Shown here: positions 49,414-59,740 of the stretch, piece by piece
Numbering within the stretch: the first letter of the stretch is position 1
How the letters are laid out: every line of letters starts with the position of its first letter
Source of the DNA: Thalassotalea crassostreae
GTDB lineage: Bacteria; Pseudomonadota; Gammaproteobacteria; Enterobacterales; Alteromonadaceae
Assembly: GCF_001831495.1 (NCBI RefSeq)
Contig: NZ_CP017689.1
Location: 992,001 to 1,056,000 of the forward strand
Reading direction: 5' to 3'
Length of the DNA stretch: 64,000 nt
Translations under genes and position numbers: made by a program
Notes under the pieces: model-generated
Seen by the model: only the letters and a program-made list of their open reading frames with translations
Told to the model about the DNA's origin: nothing
The model's database searches: none

Positions 49414-50666
49414 TGGGTGGCATGCAAAATAAAAAGAAATTATTGCCTATTTTTTTGGTTATTATCGGTGGTTTGCTTGGCTATTATATTTTGCAATCAG
49501 GCAATCAAAAACCTGAACACTATATAAGTAAAAAATCAAAGCGTGTACGAACGGTTCAAACAGAGCCGTTGACGAAAGGTTCGGTCATACCGTCGTGGAC
49601 TACGTCTGGGTTTGTCAGTCCCGCTGAGTCGGTTAAAGTGTATGCACGAGTCGCGGGGAATATTTCATCGATAAACCCTTTGGCACTTCCAGGTGGTATT
49701 TTAACCAAAGGACAAGTGTTAGCGACACTTGAAACCGTAGACTTAAAACTGGCATATAAATCTATGCAAGCTCAACTTGAGCAAGCGCAAGCAAGTTATG
49801 AACTTGAAAAAGCGAACCAAGTATTAGCGCAAGAAGAGCTCGAATTGATTAACAGCAGTGCTGATTTGAATATCGATGAATCCTTAGTACTAAGAAAGCC
49901 ACAATTAACCGTCGCCAAGGCTAAAATATCAGTCGCTCAAAATAACTTAGACAAGGCTAAGTTAAACTTAGAACGCACTGAAGTGCTTATGCCCTTTGAT
50001 GGCAAAGTGGTCACTAAAACGGTAGGTCAGGGAAGCAAAGTATCGGTAAGTACGGTATTGTTTTCTGTCGTCAATACCAATACCTATTGGCTAGAAGTCA
50101 AAATTCCTCATAAGTTTTTAAGTTTGTTGGATAAAACTCAACCTGTCGATATTTCTAATGCTCGATTGTGGGGCGAAGGTAAGATTCGACAAGCTCGCTT
50201 TGTTTCGGTGTTGCCCGATTTAGACAGTAAAGACAGACAAGTGAAACTGTTACTTGCAATTGACGAGCCGCTCACTAATGACTCGAATACACCACAGGTA
50301 TTTATTAATGACTTTTTGACCGTTAACTTAAAAGGTAAACCTATTAATGACGCTTGGACTATTAAACATTCTACCTTACAAGCGGATAATACAATTTGGG
50401 TGGTAGATAAAAATAGAACACTACAAAAAAGAGCGGTAGAGGTCCTGTTTAAGGGCCGAGACGTTGTCTATGTGAATGCCGATATATTAGAAGATGACAG
50501 AGCGTTAGCAGAGAAACCTGGCATTGTAAGTGTTGGTATGCCGGTATTGACTCGTAAAGATAGAGCGAAAGCCAATAGTAAAGATAAACTAGAAAGCCAA
50601 AACTCTGAAGCAAATAGAGAGGCTAAAAAAGGCAAAGGGTTAAAGGGATTAAAACATGCAGGATAA
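49413..50666 (+). CDS. RND efflux periplasmic adaptor (HlyD/AcrA-like)
   Basis: This 417-residue protein has an N-terminal membrane anchor (LLPIFLVIIGGLLGYYIL), a lipoyl half-motif (SVKVYARVAGNISSI, GGILTKGQVLATLE), a long coiled-coil hairpin with repeats of Gln, Ala and Lys, and the returning lipoyl half LERTEVLMPFDGKVVTKTV. The C-terminal tail is basic and polar (NREAKKGKGLKGLK). A second ATG at 49422 is an alternative start. It overlaps the pump gene by 11 bp. Together the three genes form a complete tripartite exporter. Confidence 0.92.
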   Translation: MGGMQNKKKLLPIFLVIIGGLLGYYILQSGNQKPEHYISKKSKRVRTVQTEPLTKGSVIPSWTTSGFVSPAESVKVYARVAGNISSINPLALPGGILTKGQVLATLETVDLKLAYKSMQAQLEQAQASYELEKANQVLAQEELELINSSADLNIDESLVLRKPQLTVAKAKISVAQNNLDKAKLNLERTEVLMPFDGKVVTKTVGQGSKVSVSTVLFSVVNTNTYWLEVKIPHKFLSLLDKTQPVDISNARLWGEGKIRQARFVSVLPDLDSKDRQVKLLLAIDEPLTNDSNTPQVFINDFLTVNLKGKPINDAWTIKHSTLQADNTIWVVDKNRTLQKRAVEVLFKGRDVVYVNADILEDDRALAEKPGIVSVGMPVLTRKDRAKANSKDKLESQNSEANREAKKGKGLKGLKHAG

Positions 50667-53600
50667 ACAGACCAGTTTATTGAATCCTATTTCATGGATG
50701 ATTCAGCATAAAGTAGCTCCTCATTTACTAATGCTTGCATTGATTTTCGGCGGCTTAGTGATGTCCTTTTTCATTCGCAAAGAATACATGCCAGAAACAT
50801 CTAGAGATACTGTTTCGGTTCGAGTGTCATACCCTGGGGCCACGCCAAGTGAAATTGAATCGGGTATTGCCGCGCCAGTTGAAGCTGCAATTCACAGTAT
50901 CGATGGTGTTGGCAAGATTGATACCTTTATTGGTACCGGTTGGCTTAGAGTAAAAGCAGAGATAGAAGCAGGTGCAATACCGCAAAAAATCTATCAAGAT
51001 GCTCAGCAAGCGGTCAATCGAATATCATCATTTCCCGCTGGTATGGAAAAGCCTTACGTTAAATTAGACACTCGAATCGCCGATGTAATGGAGTTAATCG
51101 TCTATGCCGATTTAGATCGTTTTGCGTTAAAGCGATTAACTGAACAAATTAGAGATCGGATTATACAGTCGCCGTATATTTCACAAGTATCTTTAGATGG
51201 TTTTCCCAAAGAAGAAATTCACGTTGAAATAACTCAAGCCGATTTACAAGCCTATGATTTGACCTTAACTCAAGTCGCATCAATGTTGAAAAAAAATGTC
51301 GTCGAAAAATCTGCAGGCAAGATAAAAGCCGATAATGGCGACATACTGGTATCGGTTGACCAAAGAGAATTTTGGGCTGAAGACTTAGCCAATGTACCAC
51401 TAATCTCTGATTCGTCAGGTGATCAACTAAGGTTAGGGGAAATTGCTAAAGTTACTGAAGGCTTTGCCGATGAGCGCAATATTGTAACCTTTAATGGGCA
51501 ATTATCATCGCAGTTAAATATTTATCGCATGGGCGAGCAAACGCCATCTGAAATTGCCGCTGCTATCGAAAAAATGTGGCCTGAATTAATTGCTATGCTG
51601 CCAGCTAATTCCGGTATTGCGGTTGTTGATGATGATGCAAAAAATTATCAAAAACGCCTTAGTTTATTATTAAGTAACGCCTTTATTGGATTGTTGCTTA
51701 TCTTAATTATTATGAGCTTATTCTTGCAGTTTAGGCTTGCGTTTTGGGTAGTTGCCGGTATACCGAGTGCATTTTTAGGTGCGATACTGTTTTTGCCTGC
51801 CTTTGATGTGTCGATCAATATGGTATCGATGTTCGGTTTTATTGTTGCCCTTGGGATTGTTGTGGATGACGCCATTATTGCAGGAGAAAATATTTATGCT
51901 CACATGCAAGAAGGAATGTCATTTGAACAGGCCGCGATAAAAGGTGCTAACGAAGTCGCTAAACCGCTTACTTATGCAATTTTAACTAACATAGTTGCGT
52001 TCCTTCCTTTGTTATTATTGCCTGGCAGTATGAAGTTATTATTTGGCGCAATTCCGATTGTGGTTGTCATTTGTTTTGCTGTGTCTTGGGTCGAAGCACT
52101 ATTTATTTTGCCGTCACATTTGGCTGGTATTAATGATAAACAGCCAGGGAAATTAGAAAGACGGTTTAAAAAGTTACAAGGTACTTGTAACTCAAAACTT
52201 AATTACTTTATTGAAGAAAAGTATCTGCCGTTTTTACATAAATGTTTGAATTGGCCAAGTTTGGTTTTAGGTATAGCCGTTTTAATATTTTGCGTGGTTA
52301 TTGCTTATGCGATGAGTGGCAAAATGGGCTTTAGTTTGTATCCAAAACTCGATGGACGATGGGTAAAAGCAAACTATGAAATATCCGAAACCACTACGGA
52401 AGACCAAGCCATAGTAATGCGCAAGAGATTAGAAGAAAGCGCAGATTCATTAATTGAAGAATTTGACTTACAAAGCAGCGTTGTCAGTGTTCGCAGTATT
52501 ATCAGAGATAATAGTGTTGAAGTTGCGCTGTTACTCGTTGAAAGTGAAGAGCGAGAATATTCAACTGAACAGGTAAGGCATTTTTGGCGTGAACACGCGA
52601 GACATCTTTATCAGTATGGGAAATTAAGATTTAGTGGCGCAAGGCGCGGTTCTAGCGCGTTAGCAACGGCTTCGTTGACAGTTGAATTAAGACACAGTGA
52701 TAGCAGCATCCTTGCGTTAGCCGCACAAGATACCGTTGATTTCTTAGAGTCCAGTGAAGACGTCGTGGCGACGGTCAATTCGATGGAAGAAGGTAAACCA
52801 CAATGGAAACTTGTACTGAATGAAAATGGTCGTTCGTTAGGGTTAAGTGCTGTAGATCTTTCTGACCAATTACGAGCTTCATTATATGGAGCAAGAGCAC
52901 AAAGACAGCATAGATTGCGCAATGAAGTAACGACTCTTGTGCGTTTACCTAAGGATGAGCGAGCAGATGTTAACAAAATAGAGTCTATGTTGGTAAGAAC
53001 TAAAGGTGGAGGCTATGCGCCATTAGGCAGTGTAGCAACAATAAATAAAGTTCTTGCACCTGCCTATATCATAAGGCGCAAAGGTCAACGAGTTGAAAAG
53101 GTTGGCGCTGAAATATTACCTGAAGAAAATATACCGGCGGTTACTCGAATGGTGGAAAACTATTTGGTCCCAGAACTTGAAGGTCGCTACCCAGGCTTGA
53201 AAGTTGTATTTGGCGGCAATCAAGAGGAAATCGCCAATAGTGTTTCAAGACTAGAATTAGGCACTTGGTTTGCGTTAGCGGGAATATACATTTTGCTAGC
53301 AATTGCGTTTAGAAGTTACGCCCAGCCGCTAATTATTATGGCGATTATTCCGTTTGGTGCGGTCGGTGCAATACTTGGGCATATGGCATTAGGGTTTGGT
53401 TTAAGTGTGGTGAGCTTAATGGGCATGCTAGCGCTTGCCGGTGTGGTAGTTAACGATAGCTTGATTTTAGTAGAATATGCCAATAAAAAAGTGCAACAAG
53501 GTGAAGCTGTTTTAGAAGCAATTATTGAAGCCTGTAGAAGACGAATACGACCAATATTGCTCACCACAATCACAACGTTTTGTGGTCTAGCGCCTATGGT

Positions 53601-53748
53601 TTTTGAAACATCAAGACAAGCTCAATTTGTGGTTCCTATGGCGGTGTCTTTAGGTTTTGGTATTTTATTTACGACGCTAATCTGTTTGCTTGTTTTACCA
53701 AGTTTGTATTTGATAGTGAATACAAAAACGGCGACTAAAAAAGTATAA
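50656..53748 (+). CDS. RND efflux pump inner-membrane permease
   Basis: This 1030-residue protein has full RND topology. It has the start PISWMIQHKVAPHLLMLALI, VSYPGATPSEIESGI near 57-71, GIVVDDAIIAGENIYAHM near 400 with the proton-relay Asp pair, and GVVVNDSLILVEYANKKV near 930. The Lys usually found in the second bundle (KNGILIVEF in AcrB) is replaced by Asn-Asp (VNDSLILVEY), as in the other large branch of RND pumps. Substrate is unknown. It is co-transcribed with the TolC-like and adaptor genes. Confidence 0.93.
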   Translation: MQDKQTSLLNPISWMIQHKVAPHLLMLALIFGGLVMSFFIRKEYMPETSRDTVSVRVSYPGATPSEIESGIAAPVEAAIHSIDGVGKIDTFIGTGWLRVKAEIEAGAIPQKIYQDAQQAVNRISSFPAGMEKPYVKLDTRIADVMELIVYADLDRFALKRLTEQIRDRIIQSPYISQVSLDGFPKEEIHVEITQADLQAYDLTLTQVASMLKKNVVEKSAGKIKADNGDILVSVDQREFWAEDLANVPLISDSSGDQLRLGEIAKVTEGFADERNIVTFNGQLSSQLNIYRMGEQTPSEIAAAIEKMWPELIAMLPANSGIAVVDDDAKNYQKRLSLLLSNAFIGLLLILIIMSLFLQFRLAFWVVAGIPSAFLGAILFLPAFDVSINMVSMFGFIVALGIVVDDAIIAGENIYAHMQEGMSFEQAAIKGANEVAKPLTYAILTNIVAFLPLLLLPGSMKLLFGAIPIVVVICFAVSWVEALFILPSHLAGINDKQPGKLERRFKKLQGTCNSKLNYFIEEKYLPFLHKCLNWPSLVLGIAVLIFCVVIAYAMSGKMGFSLYPKLDGRWVKANYEISETTTEDQAIVMRKRLEESADSLIEEFDLQSSVVSVRSIIRDNSVEVALLLVESEEREYSTEQVRHFWREHARHLYQYGKLRFSGARRGSSALATASLTVELRHSDSSILALAAQDTVDFLESSEDVVATVNSMEEGKPQWKLVLNENGRSLGLSAVDLSDQLRASLYGARAQRQHRLRNEVTTLVRLPKDERADVNKIESMLVRTKGGGYAPLGSVATINKVLAPAYIIRRKGQRVEKVGAEILPEENIPAVTRMVENYLVPELEGRYPGLKVVFGGNQEEIANSVSRLELGTWFALAGIYILLAIAFRSYAQPLIIMAIIPFGAVGAILGHMALGFGLSVVSLMGMLALAGVVVNDSLILVEYANKKVQQGEAVLEAIIEACRRRIRPILLTTITTFCGLAPMVFETSRQAQFVVPMAVSLGFGILFTTLICLLVLPSLYLIVNTKTATKKV

Positions 53749-53895
53749 CTTACACTATACTAAAATAATCTACTGCACTAAATCGTTGAGTTTGAAGCAG
53801 AAAAATAAACCTTCTGGGACTGCCTAAGATTAATTTTCGGTAAGCGAAAAGTGTTGATGTTATTAATTTAATGGTTAAGTGGGCGGCAATATAGT

Positions 53896-54471
53896 ATGAA
53901 AATATATATTAAGAATATGGTCTGCGATAGGTGCTGCTTAGTGGTGAAAAAGATTCTAGATGATAGAAACTTAAAATATGCGTCAATAATGCTTGGTGAG
54001 ATAGACTTTGGCGATTATCACGGCAACAAGTTAGATATCGATATAATATCCTCTCTTGCAGACGATTTGAATACTGTTGGTTTCTCCATACTTAATGATA
54101 CAAAAAGCAAGTTAATAGAAAGTATCAAAAGATCCTGTCTTGATTATATTCAGCAATATGATCCTTTAAATAGTAACGTTTTATCAGAATATCTAAGCCA
54201 CTCAGTAAGCCGCGAATATAACTATCTCAGCAATTTATTTTCTGCTACTGAAGGCATAACCATTGAACAGCACTTTATTCAATTGCGAATAGAGAAGGTT
54301 AAAGAGTTATTAATTTATGGCGAAATGAGTCTTGGAGAAGTGGCTTTTCAATTAGGTTTTAGCAGTGTTGCACATTTAAGTGGTCAGTTTAAAAAAATTA
54401 CAGGTTTAACACCAAGTTACTTTAGAGCTCTGAGAAGTCAAAAAATGAGAACATCTCTGGATAAACTGTAA
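53896..54471 (+). CDS. Small HMA-like / AraC-type regulator
   Basis: This 191-residue protein is an unusual fusion. The first 70 residues resemble a heavy-metal-associated fold with a CxxCC motif (NMVCDRCCLVVKKIL, near 8-22). The C-terminal half is an AraC helix-turn-helix pair (EQHFIQLRIEKVKELL, SLGEVAFQLGFSSVAHLSGQFKKITGLTPSYFR). Metal sensing through the Cys motif is plausible but unproven; such small HMA-AraC proteins are seen in other marine bacteria and Bacteroidetes. It lies 147 bp after the RND operon and before a DUF4396 gene, and could control either. Confidence 0.85.
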   Translation: MKIYIKNMVCDRCCLVVKKILDDRNLKYASIMLGEIDFGDYHGNKLDIDIISSLADDLNTVGFSILNDTKSKLIESIKRSCLDYIQQYDPLNSNVLSEYLSHSVSREYNYLSNLFSATEGITIEQHFIQLRIEKVKELLIYGEMSLGEVAFQLGFSSVAHLSGQFKKITGLTPSYFRALRSQKMRTSLDKL

Positions 54472-54561
54472 ATTATATAAAAAATAAATATTACGATATA
54501 ACACGGTTAACTGCTTATTCCCCTAGAATACGCTCAATGATTAATTACTAGGGTTATATCA

Positions 54562-54990
54562 ATGAGTATTACGTGGACTAACAGAAAAAATTGGATTAAA
54601 AGTGCGCATAACACCAAATGGTGTTTAATAGGTTGTGCAATAGGGGACTTTGGTACCATTGGCTATTTTCAATATACCGAACACAGCCTATCAACAGCAA
54701 CAGTAATGATGCTGGCAATGATGAATGGACTAATTACTAGTGTATTATTAGAAATGTTCATTTTAATTAAAAATAAATTTAGTGTTAGAGAAGCTTTTAA
54801 AACTGCCTTAGGCATGAGTTTTATTTCTATGCTGGCAATGGAAGCTGCGATGAATTTAACTGATTATGCACTTACTGGTGGCGCGATTCTGACATGGTGG
54901 GTGATACCAATTGCATTGTTTATGGGATTCATAACTCCTTGGCCTTATAATTATTGGCGTTTGGAAAAACACGGTAAATCATGTCATTAA
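54562..54990 (+). CDS. DUF4396 membrane protein
   Basis: This 142-residue protein has about four membrane helices (CLIGCAIGDFGTIGYF, VMMLAMMNGLITSVLLEMFILI, FKTALGMSFISMLAMEAAM, WWVIPIALFMGFITPWPYNYW). Motifs HNTKWCLIGCAIGDFG and MGFITPWPYNYWRLEKHGKSCH fit the DUF4396 family. The His, Cys and Met residues on and near helices could handle a metal such as copper, which fits the neighbouring HMA-AraC regulator; this is inference. AGGGTTATATCA lies upstream of the ATG. Confidence 0.8.
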   Translation: MSITWTNRKNWIKSAHNTKWCLIGCAIGDFGTIGYFQYTEHSLSTATVMMLAMMNGLITSVLLEMFILIKNKFSVREAFKTALGMSFISMLAMEAAMNLTDYALTGGAILTWWVIPIALFMGFITPWPYNYWRLEKHGKSCH

Positions 54991-55016
54991 TAAGTTGGTA
55001 CCTCGGTTCCATTTAT

Positions 55017-55508
55017 GTTTAGTTATCTTTAACCAACAAACTTACGAGCGTTACGGATCATTCTCACCCACGGAGAACATTCAAACCACTCTACTCTTGG
55101 GAAAGCGCCATGAGTTTGCTTGCTTTGAATAACAAAAAGGCACCTAGTAGGTGCCTTTAAAGTATTTTTAGTATAAGTCTGTTTAGTTATTTTTAACCAA
55201 CAAACTTACGCGCGTTACGGAACATTCTCACCCATGGAGAATCTTCTAGCCACTCTGCTCTTGGGATAGCGCCATGAGTTTGCTTGCTTTGAATAACAAA
55301 AAGGCACCTAGTAGGTGCCTTTAAAGTATTTTTAGTATAAGTCTGTTTAGTTATTTTTAACCAACAAACTTACGCGCGTTACGGAACATTCTCACCCAAG
55401 GAGAATCTTCTAGCCACTCTGCTCTTGGGATAGCGCCATGAGTTTGCTTGCTTTGAATAACAAAAAGGCACCTAGTAGGTGCCTTTAAAGTATTTTTAGT
55501 ATAAGTCT
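55017..55508. repeat. Three tandem 164-bp copies of the purL 3' end plus terminator
   Basis: Units A (55017-55180), B (55181-55344) and C (55345-55508) repeat with an exact 164-bp period, and the real purL end (55509-55580) begins a fourth copy. Each unit, read on the minus strand, contains a purL-like tail ([19 protein letters not shown] then stop in B and C), the terminator hairpin and about 60 bp of spacer. B and C differ at one base over the tail. A is diverged at about ten positions ([20 protein letters not shown]) but shares the rest. All three carry GCGCTATCCC-type sequence where the real gene has CATCCTGAAGAA, so upstream of the tail they are not a working purL. Confidence 0.92.
55467..55490 (-). 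terminator. purL terminator (first of three in the array)
   Basis: GGCACCT-AGT-AGGTGCC (55467-55483), with a T-run on the minus strand (TTTTTG), about 35 bp after the purL stop. Identical hairpins recur at 55303-55319 and 55139-55155 in the other units, giving three terminators in series. Confidence 0.82.
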
Positions 55509-55520
55509 GTTTAGTTATTT

Positions 55521-58500
55521 TTAACCAACAAACTTACGCGCGTTACGGAACATTCTCACCCAAGGAGAATCTTCTAGCCATTCTTCAGGATGCCATGAGT
55601 TAGCAACTGTTCTGAAAACACGCTCAGGATGAGGCATCATAATTGTTACACGACCATCGTTAGTCGTTAACGCTGTGATACCGTCTGGCGAGCCATTCGG
55701 GTTAAGTGGGTAAGTTTCTGTTACTTGACCGTAGTTATCAACGTAACGCATAGATACAGTACCTGAATCATTTGCTGCGCCGATTGCTTCTTCAGACTTA
55801 AACTCAGCGCGACCTTCACCGTGAGATACAGCGATTGGCATACGAGAGCCTTCCATACCTTTAAAGAAGATAGATGGAGATTCTTGAATTTCTACGGTTG
55901 AGAAACGTGCTTCAAAACGCTCTGATTTATTCTGTACAAAGTGTGGCCATGTATCAGTACCTGGAATGATTTCTTTCAGGTTAGATAACATCTGACAACC
56001 GTTACAAACACCTAATGAGAAGGTGTCTTCGCGGTGGAAGAATTCACGGAACATTTCACGTGCATTGTCGTTGAATAAGATTGATTTTGCCCAACCTTCA
56101 CCAGCGCCTAATACGTCACCGTAAGAGAAACCACCACAAGCGACTAAGCCTTTAAAGTCGTTTAAGTCAATACGACCAGCTAATACGTCTGACATGTGAA
56201 CGTCGGTAGTGATAAAGCCAGCACGGTCAAATGCTGCTGCCATTTCAACGTGCGAGTTAACACCTTGCTCACGTAAAATAGCAACTTTTGGATTTGTTTC
56301 TTCAACGGCATCGGCAGCAATGTGACTTGCAACAATATCTTCATTGATATCGAATGTTAGGTTCACGTTTAAACCTGGATCTTCAGTATCAAATTTCAGT
56401 GCATGCTCTTGTTCTGCACACTCTGGGTTATCACGCATTGACTGCATCTTGAATGTTGTTTCTGCCCAAACTGTACGGTAGTAAGTACGAGAGTTTGCTA
56501 GTACTTCTTCACCGTCACGGCTAAAGCGGATAACGTCTTCATTGTTAATGCGACCAATGTCAGTAAAACATTCACCAAGGTTGCTTTCGTCAAGCATTGC
56601 ATGGATAGCGTCAACATCAGATTCACGAATTTGGATAACTGCACCTAACTCTTCGTTAAATAATGCACTTAAGTTGTCGCCTTTAAGGTTTGATAAATCG
56701 ATATCAACACCAGTGTGACCAGCAAATGCCATTTCAGTAATTGTGGTAAATAAACCACCGTCACTGCGGTCATGGTAAGCAAGAAGCTTTTCTTCACGCA
56801 CTAAGCGTTGGATAAAGTTGAAGAATTCTTTTAAGTCTTCAGCGCTATCAACATCTGGTGTCGTTGTACCAAGTTGCTTGTAAACCTGAGCTAAACAAGA
56901 ACCACCTAAACGGTTTTTGCCTTTCGATAAATCGATAGCTACGATACGAGTATCACCTTTGTCAGTGCGAAGCTGTGGCGTTACTGTTTTGCGGATATCT
57001 TGTACAACACCAAAGGCTGTAATAATAAGAGACATTGGTGCAGTTACTGCTTTGTCTTCGCCGTTATCTTCCCATTTAGTTTTCATACTCATTGAGTCTT
57101 TACCAACAGGGATAGTTAAACCAAGCGCTGGACACAGTTCTTCACCAACTGCTTTAACTGCTTCGTATAAACCTGCGTCTTCACCAGGGTGGCCTGCGGC
57201 ACACATCCAGTTCGCTGAAAGTTTAATACGGTTTAAATCGCCAATATCAGAACAAGCAATGTTTGTTAATGATTCAGCTACTGCTAATCGAGCTGATGCA
57301 CCGTAGTTAAGTAGGGCAACAGGTGTTCTTTCACCCATAGACATTGCTTCACCGTGGTAAGTATCAAGTGCTGCTGCAGTTACCGCACAATCGGCAACTG
57401 GCACTTGCCAAGGACCAACCATTTGGTCTCGTGCAACCATACCTGTAACCGAGCGGTCACCGATGGTGATTAAGAATGTTTTCTCTGCAATTGTTGGAAG
57501 ACGTAAAATACGATCCGCAGCATCTGCTAATTCAACAGATGATAAATCTAATTCTTTACCAGTCTCTGTTCTTGATTCAACTTCACGGTGCATTTTAGGT
57601 GCTTTACCTAATAAAACATCAAGTGGTAAATCAATTGGCGTATTATCGTGATGGCTATCTGTTAGTGTTAAATGCTCTTCTTCAGTAGCATAACCAACAA
57701 CAGCAAATGGTGCGCGTTCGCGTTCACATAATGCTTTAAATTCTTCTAAACGCTCTGGCGCTACTGCCATAACATAACGTTCTTGAGATTCATTACACCA
57801 GATTTCGTGTGGTGCCATGCTACGCTCATCATTTGGTACGTTACGCAGTTCAAAGTTACCACCACGGCCACCATCTGACACTAGCTCAGGGAAAGCATTT
57901 GATAAACCACCAGCACCTACATCGTGGATGAATAAAATTGGGTTATCTTCGCCAAGCTGCCAACAACGGTCGATCACTTCCTGACAACGACGTTCCATTT
58001 CTGGATTTTCACGTTGAACCGATGCGAAATCTAAATCTTCTGAAGATTGGCCAGACGCCATACTCGAAGCTGCACCGCCACCAAGGCCGATGTTCATTGC
58101 TGGTCCACCTAAAGCGATAAGTGCCGCGCCAACAACGATTTCACCTTTTTGTACATGCTCGTCACGAATGTTACCTAAACCACCAGCGATCATAATTGGC
58201 TTGTGGTAACCACGAACCTCTGAGCCATTAAACGAGTTAACTTGCTCTTCATATGTACGGAAGTAACCTAAAATGTTTGGACGACCAAACTCATTGTTAA
58301 ATGCAGCGCCACCTAAAGGACCTTCAACCATAATATCTAATGCTGAAACGATACGACCAGGCTTACCGTAATTACCTTCCCAAGGTTGTTCAAAACCTGG
58401 AATGTTTAAGTTTGATACGGTGAAACCAACTAAACCTGCTTTTGGCTTAGAACCAACACCCGTTGCACCTTCATCACGGATCTCACCACCAGAACCTGTT

Positions 58501-59426
58501 GCGGCACCTGGGTAAGGAGAGATAGCAGTAGGGTGGTTATGTGTTTCAACTTTCATCAGGATTTGAATGTCTTCCTGATTGTAAGCGTATTCTTTCGTTT
58601 TTGGATCTGGGAAGAAACGACCCGCTTCAGAGCCAACCATAACTGCCGCATTATCACTGTACGCACTTAACACAAAATCAGAATTTAATTCGTGGGTATT
58701 ACGGATCATTTTGAATAATGATTTTGGTTGCTTTTGACCATCGATAGTCCAATCAGCGTTGAATATTTTGTGACGACAATGTTCAGAATTTGCTTGCGCA
58801 AACATGAATAATTCAATGTCATTTGGGTTACGACCCAATTTAGTAAAGTTTTCTACTAAGTAATCAATTTCATCATCGGCTAAGGCAAAGCCCATTTCGA
58901 TGTTAGCTTTTGCTAATGCTTCGCGACCGCCAGATAGAATATCAACCGATGACATAACACCAGGTTCTGCGGTAGCAAATAAGCTATTTGCGTCGTTAAA
59001 ATCAGTGAAGATAACTTCCATCATGCGGTCATGTAATAAGCCCGCTAGTTGCAATGATTGTTCGTTAGTCAATTCAGCTGAAGTATGAATGTAGTACGCA
59101 AGACCACGTTCTAAACGAATGATTTTATCTAAACCACAGTTGTGAGCGATGTCAGTTGCTTTTGAAGACCAAGGTGAAATAGTACCAGGACGAGGCGTTA
59201 CTAAAAGAAATGTACCTTCAGGCTCATGTTCTTCTATTGTTGGACCATAAGTTAAAAGTTTCGCAAGTTTAGCTAACTCATCCGCAGTTAATTCTGCAGA
59301 GTTATGAGAAAAATGCGTAAATTCAGCGTAAATCTCTGTTACCGGAAGATTTAATTGCGCACATTGCTTTAGAAGCTTGTTAATTCTGAAATCGGATAGC
59401 GCTGGAGCGCCGCGTAGGATTTCCAT
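55521..59426 (-). CDS. purL: Phosphoribosylformylglycinamidine synthase (PurL, large form)
   Basis: This 1301-residue protein matches E. coli PurL in length. It has an N-terminal linker domain ([19 protein letters not shown]), the FGAM synthase core with [22 protein letters not shown] (in part) and [10 protein letters not shown], and a C-terminal glutaminase with nucleophile Cys in GVCNGCQML and the His of [10 protein letters not shown]. It makes FGAM in purine synthesis. The ATG at 59426 is chosen because it gives the family start and GGTGA lies 5' of it; 59441 is the alternative. Its last codons are those copied in the downstream 164-bp array. Confidence 0.97.
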   Translation of the reverse strand: MEILRGAPALSDFRINKLLKQCAQLNLPVTEIYAEFTHFSHNSAELTADELAKLAKLLTYGPTIEEHEPEGTFLLVTPRPGTISPWSSKATDIAHNCGLDKIIRLERGLAYYIHTSAELTNEQSLQLAGLLHDRMMEVIFTDFNDANSLFATAEPGVMSSVDILSGGREALAKANIEMGFALADDEIDYLVENFTKLGRNPNDIELFMFAQANSEHCRHKIFNADWTIDGQKQPKSLFKMIRNTHELNSDFVLSAYSDNAAVMVGSEAGRFFPDPKTKEYAYNQEDIQILMKVETHNHPTAISPYPGAATGSGGEIRDEGATGVGSKPKAGLVGFTVSNLNIPGFEQPWEGNYGKPGRIVSALDIMVEGPLGGAAFNNEFGRPNILGYFRTYEEQVNSFNGSEVRGYHKPIMIAGGLGNIRDEHVQKGEIVVGAALIALGGPAMNIGLGGGAASSMASGQSSEDLDFASVQRENPEMERRCQEVIDRCWQLGEDNPILFIHDVGAGGLSNAFPELVSDGGRGGNFELRNVPNDERSMAPHEIWCNESQERYVMAVAPERLEEFKALCERERAPFAVVGYATEEEHLTLTDSHHDNTPIDLPLDVLLGKAPKMHREVESRTETGKELDLSSVELADAADRILRLPTIAEKTFLITIGDRSVTGMVARDQMVGPWQVPVADCAVTAAALDTYHGEAMSMGERTPVALLNYGASARLAVAESLTNIACSDIGDLNRIKLSANWMCAAGHPGEDAGLYEAVKAVGEELCPALGLTIPVGKDSMSMKTKWEDNGEDKAVTAPMSLIITAFGVVQDIRKTVTPQLRTDKGDTRIVAIDLSKGKNRLGGSCLAQVYKQLGTTTPDVDSAEDLKEFFNFIQRLVREEKLLAYHDRSDGGLFTTITEMAFAGHTGVDIDLSNLKGDNLSALFNEELGAVIQIRESDVDAIHAMLDESNLGECFTDIGRINNEDVIRFSRDGEEVLANSRTYYRTVWAETTFKMQSMRDNPECAEQEHALKFDTEDPGLNVNLTFDINEDIVASHIAADAVEETNPKVAILREQGVNSHVEMAAAFDRAGFITTDVHMSDVLAGRIDLNDFKGLVACGGFSYGDVLGAGEGWAKSILFNDNAREMFREFFHREDTFSLGVCNGCQMLSNLKEIIPGTDTWPHFVQNKSERFEARFSTVEIQESPSIFFKGMEGSRMPIAVSHGEGRAEFKSEEAIGAANDSGTVSMRYVDNYGQVTETYPLNPNGSPDGITALTTNDGRVTIMMPHPERVFRTVANSWHPEEWLEDSPWVRMFRNARKFVG

Positions 59427-59740
59427 AATTATAGTCACCATAGTTAGATTAATATCAATTCCATTAAATTTACGAAGTAAAATAAAATAATTAAATGCAA
59501 TGGAATTATTACTAAATAGTTGTTTTATTAACGTTTAAAATCAGATAACTTATTAGTTAGATTTCATCGATAACTTTTGCATATTTTTGCGCACAGTTTT
59601 TTGTTTAGTTTTTTGCATTTACTATGCGCGCGCATTATAAAAGAAAACTGTCCATTAAGTAAGAGCAAAACAGTTTGTTTACAAACAAATTGAAAAAAAA
59701 ACTGTTAAAAACCTATTAATGACTTCACAATGAATTTTAT
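59427..59740. other. purL-mltF divergent intergenic region
   Basis: This 314-bp AT-rich spacer contains no gene. It holds a 9-bp inverted repeat AATTCCATT (59457-59465) / AATGGAATT (59499-59507) in the purL leader, and a perfect 12-bp palindrome ATGCGCGCGCAT at 59624-59635, striking in AT-rich DNA. No good match to the E. coli PurR box was seen. The elements may be an operator or promoter region for either gene. Confidence 0.5.

Noticed and set aside
55017..55508. 164-bp direct repeats as a CRISPR array
   Set aside because: There are no short repeats with unique spacers; the whole unit repeats and encodes the purL tail and a terminator.
56917..57306. Plus-strand ORF of 129 residues inside purL
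   Set aside because: It lies wholly antisense to purL, has no family features and is a codon-bias shadow.
59427..59740. PurR operator upstream of purL
   Set aside because: No sequence close to the ACGCAAACG-type E. coli PurR half-sites could be found.
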